Shown: positions 21,161-25,200 of the stretch, in pieces
How the letters are laid out: every line of letters begins with the position of its first letter
Position numbering within the stretch: position 1 is the first letter of the stretch
Source of the DNA: a virus
IMG/VR virus record: IMGVR_UViG_3300017963_000717
Span: 1 to 25,200 of that record
Direction: 5' to 3' (one strand)
Length of the DNA stretch: 25,200 bases
Program-made: the position numbers and the translations under genes
Notes under the pieces: generated by a model
Seen by the model: only the letters and a program-made list of their open reading frames with translations
What the model was told of the DNA's origin: nothing
Databases searched by the model: none

Positions 21161-21179
21161 GCGGAGGACCGGGTTTCTG

Positions 21180-21413
21180 TCAGGGTGCCTCTAACTGGTC
21201 CAGGGCCTTGCGGAGCTGGGAGGCTTCGTTCAGCACGGTGCGGCGGTCGCTCGGGGTCGAGGCCAGGACGAAGACCTTCGGCCCGCCCTCGGGGCGGACG
21301 AGGGCCGCGTGGCCTGACCCGGTGAGCCGGAGCACCAGGCCCAAGTCCAGAGCGCGCTGGACCTGGACCCGGAGCTTCGGTGGCCTGGCCCTCAGGAAGC
21401 GGCGGGTGTTCAT
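21180..21413 (-). CDS. Hypothetical basic protein (77 aa)
   Basis: 77 aa, strongly basic N-terminus (MNTRRFLRARPPKLRVQVQR), then strands (GSGHAALVRPEGGPKVFVLAS) and a helical C-terminus (TVLNEASQLRKALDQLEAP). No family recognised; charge suggests nucleic-acid binding. The ATG overlaps the metallopeptidase stop (ATGA), so it is coupled to it. P8 starts right after its stop. Confidence 0.63.
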   Translation of the reverse strand: MNTRRFLRARPPKLRVQVQRALDLGLVLRLTGSGHAALVRPEGGPKVFVLASTPSDRRTVLNEASQLRKALDQLEAP

Positions 21414-22045
21414 CCGCGGGGCAGCAGGTCGTCGAACGGATCGAACACGGCGCGCGACCTGCGCTTCGCCTTCGTGACGGTGAAGCTGGCCTTCCGGCGA
21501 GGCGTGAAGCGGACGCCACGCTCGCGGAAGGAGTCGCGGAGGGCGTCGTGCTCGGCCTTGCCCTGGAACAGGCGGGTCAGCTCCAAAAAGGTGCGGGCGA
21601 ACAGGCGGCCGTGCTGCTCCCAGCTCGGGCAGAGCGTGTGCGCGATCTCGTGCAGGACGACGTCGCGGGTCCGGGCCCAGTCGGGGAGGGTGATGTAGCT
21701 GGAGCCGTAGGCTGCGGCGCGAGTGCGGCCGCGTCCGTCGCGGACCTCCAGGGTGCGGACTCCCCAGCGTCGCTGGAACGTCGCGGAGTTCAGAACCTTG
21801 GCGACGAAGCGCAGCGTGTCCGCGTAGCTCATGGGCGCGCCTCGGCGGACGACTCGCTCCGCGCTGTAGACCTTCGTGCGCTGCCAGTCGCGATCGAGCC
21901 CAGGGCTCATGCGGGTCTGGTGGCGCCAGAGATTCTGGTCCTTCCCGAAGAAGTTGTAGCAGGCTCGGCCGCCGTGGGAGGCGCGAGGGGTGAGGCGGAA
22001 GCCGCCTTCGCAGGTTGACTGGACGTCGGTGCTCTTGATTTTCAT
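21410..22045 (-). CDS. SprT-like zinc metallopeptidase
   Basis: 211 aa. LHEIAHTLCP (H132, E133, H136) with H145 nine residues later gives a zincin site in a helix as in SprT/Spartan-like proteins. The C-terminus is basic (RRKASFTVTKAKRRSRA). Spartan removes proteins crosslinked to DNA; in phages the targets of such proteins are unknown. The ATG at 22045 has GAGGG about 9 nt upstream and follows the 85-aa gene by 10 nt. Confidence 0.78.
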   Translation of the reverse strand: MKIKSTDVQSTCEGGFRLTPRASHGGRACYNFFGKDQNLWRHQTRMSPGLDRDWQRTKVYSAERVVRRGAPMSYADTLRFVAKVLNSATFQRRWGVRTLEVRDGRGRTRAAAYGSSYITLPDWARTRDVVLHEIAHTLCPSWEQHGRLFARTFLELTRLFQGKAEHDALRDSFRERGVRFTPRRKASFTVTKAKRRSRAVFDPFDDLLPRG

Positions 22046-22055
22046 GGTGGTGCCC

Positions 22056-22313
22056 TCAGGCAGGAACGTGGTCGATTCCCCAGCGGGAGCCGGGAGCAGT
22101 GTGGACGAGGAGGCCGCGGTCCTTCGCGATCCATGTGGGGATCTCCCACCCGTCGCCGGAAACCTCGACGAAGCGTCGAGGGATCCATGCCTTGCGAGTG
22201 TAGTCCACTCGGCCGTAGCCGATGGGATCGACGACCATCATGCGGACCTCGATGTGCAGCGCACGAGCGGTCGCGTTGATGACGCGGCCTCGGATGTGGG
22301 TCGTTTCGTTCAT
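22056..22313 (-). CDS. Hypothetical protein (85 aa), first gene of the leftward block
   Basis: 85 aa starting MNETTHIRGRVINATARALH. Likely beta-rich (HIEVRMMVVDPIGYGRVDYT, WIPRRFVEVSGDGWEIPTWI). No family recognised. The ATG at 22313 lies only 6 nt after the TATGAT -10 box of P9, so the predicted transcript starts at or next to the A of the ATG. The nearby GGAGG then cannot act in a normal way, since it would lie upstream of the transcript. Confidence 0.68.
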   Translation of the reverse strand: MNETTHIRGRVINATARALHIEVRMMVVDPIGYGRVDYTRKAWIPRRFVEVSGDGWEIPTWIAKDRGLLVHTAPGSRWGIDHVPA

Positions 22314-22319
22314 GCCTCC

Positions 22320-22347
22320 ATCATACCCGCTACCCGCGAGAAAGCAA
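22320..22347 (-). promoter_or_regulatory. Cassette promoter P9 (TTGCTT-16-TATGAT), strictly leaderless geometry
   Basis: TTGCTT (22347-22342), a 16-nt spacer with TCTCGCGGG, TATGAT (22325-22320), then GGAGGC and the ATG at 22313. An A-rich stretch (AAGAAGAAACCGG) upstream resembles the cassette loop and could be an UP element. It faces P10 56 bp away. Confidence 0.76.
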
Positions 22348-22403
22348 GCGGTAGATCCGGTTTCTTCTTGGTTGTCTTTTTGTGAGAACTTCGGACAAGT
22401 CGC

Positions 22404-22432
22404 TTGCCTTTTCGCGGCGAGCGTGGTATGAT
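22404..22432 (+). promoter_or_regulatory. Rightward cassette promoter P10 (TTGCCT-17-TATGAT)
   Basis: TTGCCT (22404-22409), a 17-nt spacer with TTTCGCGG as in the minus-strand copies, TATGAT (22427-22432). Predicted start near 22439, giving a leader of about 43 nt with AGGAGGG 9 nt before the ATG at 22482. The only plus-strand copy. Confidence 0.78.
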
Positions 22433-22442
22433 GCTGGCGTGT

Positions 22443-22456
22443 CGGGAATGGTCCCG
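22443..22456 (+). other. 5'-leader hairpin of the rightward operon
   Basis: CGGGA-ATGG-TCCCG near the predicted start of the P10 transcript; flanking CTGGC (22434-22438) and GCCAG (22457-22461) would extend it if transcription starts earlier. May stabilise the transcript or affect initiation. Confidence 0.4.
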
Positions 22457-22481
22457 GCCAGAAGCCCAGGAGGGCATCACC

Positions 22482-22766
22482 ATGGAAGCGCTTCGCTCCA
22501 GCTACTCGGAACTCGCCTGCTCGCTCAACCTTCTCCTCGACCAGCGCGTCGAGGCGCGGGAGGCTCGGCGGCCCATCGCCGAGATCGACGAGCGCCAGAT
22601 CGCCCTCCGGGGCGAGATGCGCCGCGCGGCGCTGGAGCTTTCCAAGGCCTACATGGCCGAGGGCGACGTGGAGCAGGCCAAGGCCTGGGCCGAGTGCCTG
22701 GCCGAACACGCAGGCGTCATCGAGCGCCTGGAGGAGAGCGCGGCTCGGAGGGGCCTCCGGGGCTGA
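22482..22766 (+). CDS. Hypothetical helical protein (94 aa), rightward
   Basis: 94 aa, almost entirely helical and charged: MEALRSSYSELACSLNLLLD, then EIDERQIALRGEMRRAALEL and a C-terminal coiled-coil-like segment (EHAGVIERLEESAARR). No family recognised. The start at 22482 has a strong AGGAGGG Shine-Dalgarno. It and its neighbour are the only rightward genes, transcribed divergently from the early block, a place where phages often keep a regulator, but no DNA-binding motif is visible. Confidence 0.75.
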   Translation: MEALRSSYSELACSLNLLLDQRVEAREARRPIAEIDERQIALRGEMRRAALELSKAYMAEGDVEQAKAWAECLAEHAGVIERLEESAARRGLRG

Positions 22767-22984
22767 TGGGGCGCTTCGAGCCTGACGCGCTCTGGGCCTG
22801 GGTCGACGGGACCTGGGCCCGAGCGGTCGAAGTGAACGGCGAGCCCGTCGCGCAGGACCTTCGTGCCGCCTGCCAGGCACTTCGGGCAGAGGGCATCCCG
22901 GCCCACGTCGGCAGCCTGTCCATGGGTCCGCCCGACGGCGAGCCCGTCGCCGGGTGCTGCTTCGATGACGACGCCCGGCCGTAG
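22766..22984 (+). CDS. Hypothetical protein (72 aa), second gene of the rightward pair
   Basis: 72 aa: MGRFEPDALWAWVDGTWARA, a short helix (AQDLRAACQALRAEG) and a Gly/Pro-rich end with GCCFDDDARP. No family recognised. Its ATG overlaps the upstream TGA (TGATG), so it is translationally coupled to the 94-aa gene. A GCCCGGC hairpin spans its stop codon. Confidence 0.68.
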   Translation: MGRFEPDALWAWVDGTWARAVEVNGEPVAQDLRAACQALRAEGIPAHVGSLSMGPPDGEPVAGCCFDDDARP

Positions 22985-22990
22985 CCGGGC
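22973..22990 (+). terminator. Hairpin spanning the stop codon of the rightward operon
   Basis: GCCCGGC-CGTA-GCCGGGC, 7 bp, with the TAG stop starting in the loop. No T-tract follows, so it may need a factor or simply stabilise the 3' end. Confidence 0.4.
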
Positions 22991-23079
22991 GCCGAGATCC
23001 ATCACCTCCTGCCGGGCGGGTCACCGAGCGCGCCCCGCACGAGGCGCCATCCTACCAAGCGAGAGATCAGGCGAAAAGT

Positions 23080-23112
23080 GGGCCCCGCGTCACCTGCAAG
23101 ATCGCGGGGCCC
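23080..23112 (-). terminator. Leftward intrinsic terminator 2
   Basis: Ten-bp perfect stem GGGCCCCGCG / CGCGGGGCCC with a 13-nt loop; on the minus strand it is followed by ACTTTTCG. It would stop transcription coming from the structural genes. Confidence 0.7.
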
Positions 23113-23174
23113 GTGCCATGAAGAGGCTCGCGCCTCGACGCCCAGAGCCTACCCGCCCGAGGGCGCAGGCAAAA

Positions 23175-23206
23175 GGAGGCCCCGGACATTTCTGGCCAGG
23201 GCCTCC
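23175..23206 (-). terminator. Leftward intrinsic terminator 1
   Basis: GGAGGCCC / GGGCCTCC, 8-bp perfect stem; on the minus strand followed directly by TTTTGCC. The clearest terminator of the window's late region. Confidence 0.8.
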
Positions 23207-23260
23207 ACCCCACCCTGCCGAATCCCCATTCGACAGCGTCTCATGCCGGGACCAGAGAGG

Positions 23261-23360
23261 GGCGAGCCCGGTCGCGGCAAAACTATTATTCTTGTTACTA
23301 AAGTTGTTGGGTTACAAAAAACCACTCATGAGCCGCTATTCTGCCGCGACTGGGCTCGCC
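23261..23360. repeat. 19-bp inverted repeat enclosing an AT-rich island
   Basis: GGCGAGCCCGGTCGCGGCA (23261-23279) and TGCCGCGACTGGGCTCGCC (23342-23360) pair with one mismatch (a G-T pair when transcribed). Between them lie 62 bases with only about one third G+C, against roughly two thirds around it, containing TTGTTAC and GGGTTAC motifs and runs of A. No open reading frame of note. Candidate replication origin, protein-binding site or large structured RNA. Confidence 0.75.
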
Positions 23361-23444
23361 TCCAGCTTTTAGCTAGTGGCGACCGAGGCGAGCGCAAGTC
23401 TGGGCGCAGCAGGAGCTTACGCCGTTCCGTCTCACCTAGAGAGG

Positions 23445-23732
23445 CTAGGAATGCAAGGAAGCCTTGATCCCGAGCCACGTCGCGGCGGCCAGGGAGCTGA
23501 TGACGATGCCCACTAGCACCAGCATTCCCTTCGACCGGATCCGCTGGTGGGCCTGCCTCATCTCGCGGAGGAAGGCCATGTCCTGCTGGAGCTGGATCGG
23601 GTTCCGGGCGTCCATGCCCAGGGTCACGAGGGTCTCGTGGACGCTCGTGCGGACGATCCGCTCGACGTCGACGGTGGCGGGAAGGGTCGTGGGCGGCAGG
23701 TGCGCGGGCGGCGGCTTCTGCGGATCGGTCAT
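23445..23732 (-). CDS. Small membrane protein, holin-region type (95 aa)
   Basis: 95 aa. Pro-rich N-terminus (TDPQKPPPAHLPPTTLP), a helical middle (ETLVTLGMDARNPIQLQQDM, FLREMRQAHQRIRSK) and one C-terminal transmembrane segment (GMLVLVGIVISSLAAATWLG). Proteins with this layout (a short soluble helix with DMAFLRE, then one membrane span) are common near tail and lysis genes of phages and are sometimes called holin-like. It follows the tail gene by 4 nt with GGAG about 10 nt before its ATG. No endolysin is seen, so the lysis role is unproven. Confidence 0.65.
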   Translation of the reverse strand: MTDPQKPPPAHLPPTTLPATVDVERIVRTSVHETLVTLGMDARNPIQLQQDMAFLREMRQAHQRIRSKGMLVLVGIVISSLAAATWLGIKASLHS

Positions 23733-23736
23733 GAGG

Positions 23737-25200
23737 TCAGGACTCCAGGATGGCGAAGGCGTCGGTGCCCGCGCCAGGCGCAGCCATGTCGAGCTGCTTC
23801 AGGATCGCGACGTCGGACGAGGTGTGGCGGACCTCGATGACGTCAGAAACGGCGACTCCGGCGATCGACCCCGAGGTGTTCCCCGCGCTGATGAGCGTGG
23901 TCCACGCGCCGAACCCGCCTCCGGTGTCGATACGATACTCAACGTCCCCCGCGCTGAACACGCTCGACAGGGTGAAGCCGTGGCTGCCTGCGGCGTCCGC
24001 GGTGTATTGCGCGCTCGTCTCGTTCTGCGAAAGGAGACCGAACTCGAACTGGCCCTCCAGGGCGGACGCGATGTCGAAGTCGTGGACCAGCGTCTGGCGG
24101 CTCGTGAGCGTCTCCCCTGCGTCCGTGTGGCGGCTCTGGACGGAGATGCGGAGGTCGGCCGACGGGACGGCCCCGTCGAGCGCCTGGAGCAGCACGAGGC
24201 GCTCCAGGGCGAAGTTCGTCCCGGAGACCACCTCCGCGGTGTAGACGGCGTCGTCGGCGCCACCGGGGTCATGCACGACCGTCACCAGGTGCTCGGTAGA
24301 GTTCGCGCTCGGGAAGTCCGAGAAGGTGGTCGCCGCGTCCTCGGTCAGGGCCGTGATCTCGTTCCCCAGGTCGGCGGTGCGGTAGTCGCGGCGCTGGAGG
24401 TCGACGTCGATGTGGAAGTCCTCGGGGCCGGTCCCGCCGGACTCCAGGGAGACGTCGGTGGTGTCCCAGTCGACGGAGTTCAGGGTCAGGAGCGCGGGCG
24501 GGTACGGGCGCCGGACCCGCTTGTCCATGGTGAAGGTGATGGTGGTCGCCGCGGACTCCAGCAGCTCGGCGTTGATGCTGACCGGGATCAGCTTCACCTC
24601 GACGTTGTCCGTTTCTGGGATCGAGTCGTCCGTGATGGCCGCGCCCGAGGACAGGACGTAGACGGGCGTGCCCACCGCGTGGTCGGCCTGCACGGAGTCG
24701 AGCGCGCCGCGGTAGACGTTCGCCAGCCGGGTGACGGCGCCGCTGTTGGAGGCGGACTCCACCAGCATGAACTCGTCCCCCACCAGCACGAGGTTCCGCA
24801 GGTTGGTGCCCAGCTCCGTCAGGTCGTCGGTGGTCGAGAAGGAGCCCGTCAGGTCGGACTGCGAGTCGGGCGTGGCGGCCAGGTCCAGGGTCGTCAGCGG
24901 GTAGGCGCTCTTCGTCGACAGGGCCGAGTCCAGCACGCCGATCTTGGCGAACTGGAAGCTCGTGCCCGCCACATTGAAGTCGCCCGAGACCGCGCCCGAG
25001 GCGTGGCGCTCGCGGACCTCGAAGATGGCGGCCGACCCTCGGGCGCGGGCCGCGGCGTAGACCTTGTCCACCAGGGAGCCGTCGCGCGGGTCCCGTCGCA
25101 CCAGGGCCCGGGGCGCCTCGAAGGCCACCTGCTCGTCGGCCGGGAATGCCTCGACGCCCACGGTCGGATCGGTCCATTCGGAGCCGTCCGGGTCCGCGAA
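23737..25200 (-). CDS. Phage tail/baseplate-type protein, partial (5' end beyond window)
   Basis: 487 codons are visible and the frame stays open to the right edge (FADPDGSEWTDPT precedes the first in-window GTG), so the gene probably starts outside. Residues near GDEFMLVESAS followed by VYRGALDSVQADHAVGTPVY match the pattern seen in tail-tip/baseplate proteins of gene-transfer-agent and siphophage type, where 'E-LQ/V...RG..GT..A.H..G..V' recurs. The C-terminal part is Ser/Thr/Gly-rich and beta-sheet-like (GGGFGAWTTLISAGNTSGSI), probably exposed domains. It is the only structural gene visible. Confidence 0.68.
   Translation of the reverse strand, partial: FADPDGSEWTDPTVGVEAFPADEQVAFEAPRALVRRDPRDGSLVDKVYAAARARGSAAIFEVRERHASGAVSGDFNVAGTSFQFAKIGVLDSALSTKSAYPLTTLDLAATPDSQSDLTGSFSTTDDLTELGTNLRNLVLVGDEFMLVESASNSGAVTRLANVYRGALDSVQADHAVGTPVYVLSSGAAITDDSIPETDNVEVKLIPVSINAELLESAATTITFTMDKRVRRPYPPALLTLNSVDWDTTDVSLESGGTGPEDFHIDVDLQRRDYRTADLGNEITALTEDAATTFSDFPSANSTEHLVTVVHDPGGADDAVYTAEVVSGTNFALERLVLLQALDGAVPSADLRISVQSRHTDAGETLTSRQTLVHDFDIASALEGQFEFGLLSQNETSAQYTADAAGSHGFTLSSVFSAGDVEYRIDTGGGFGAWTTLISAGNTSGSIAGVAVSDVIEVRHTSSDVAILKQLDMAAPGAGTDAFAILES

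Larger units (their letters stand above)
22985..23444. other. Non-coding stretch between convergent transcription units
   Basis: 460 bases between the rightward pair and the leftward membrane-protein gene. I find no credible gene: the open frames here have poor codon use and no start signals. It holds two leftward terminators (23080-23112, 23175-23206), an AT-rich island within a 19-bp inverted repeat (23261-23360) and several small stems such as CCTAG-AGAGG-CTAGG near 23434. Confidence 0.7.

Noticed and set aside
23261-23360. tRNA or insertion sequence in the AT-rich island
   Set aside because: No cloverleaf with an acceptor stem and T-loop can be drawn, and there is no transposase or evident target-site duplication.
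23078-23467. Plus-strand open frame of about 130 codons through the gap
   Set aside because: It passes through both hairpins and the AT-rich island, has Arg/Pro-rich low-complexity sequence and no start signal.

Overview
The window looks like part of a GC-rich tailed-phage genome (or prophage). Genes are densely packed, nearly all on the minus strand, and joined by ATGA, GTGA or TGATG stop/start overlaps. It carries phage-type replication and nucleotide genes and a tail-like structural gene at the right edge. I see no terminase, portal, integrase, tRNA or CRISPR array, so host and lifestyle are not fixed by what is visible. The polymerase has Leu at the position equivalent to E. coli Pol I Phe762, a trait linked in the literature to slower replication and often to temperate phages.

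Layout in the direction of leftward transcription. At 23445-25200 lie a partial tail protein and a small membrane protein, ending in a 460-base non-coding stretch with two leftward terminators and an AT-rich island bounded by a 19-bp inverted repeat. At 22482-22984 are the only two rightward genes, driven by a promoter divergent from the leftward early block. At 8503-22313 is the replication and nucleotide block: SprT-like metallopeptidase, SNF2-type helicase, DNA methyltransferase, SSB-like protein with an acidic tail, Dda/RecD-like helicase, class II ribonucleotide reductase, HD nucleotidase, PolA-type polymerase, dCMP deaminase and VRR-NUC nuclease. At 5829-8545 are a PrimPol-like primase fused to an SF3 helicase and a double-HTH protein. 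At 1020-5829 is a run of small unknown genes interrupted by a metallophosphoesterase and a ClpP-like protease. At 1-925 lie a MazG-like pyrophosphohydrolase and a partial dNMP kinase-like gene.

The most striking element is a recurring cassette of about 75 bp. On the coding strand it reads: stop codon of the upstream gene, hairpin with an A-rich loop, TTGCYT (-35), a conserved CGCG-containing spacer of 16-17 nt, TAnnnT (-10), then usually exactly 9 nt to an ATG that begins ATGAAGAAC or similar. Ten copies are seen, nine on minus and one on plus, plus one diverged promoter with the same geometry. The -10 to ATG distance predicts leaderless or nearly leaderless mRNAs, so short genes can be inserted with their own terminator, promoter and start signal. 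Several very short genes (23, 29, 33 and 55 codons) are supported by overlaps with their neighbours, and one small gene of about 41 codons appears broken by a single base.
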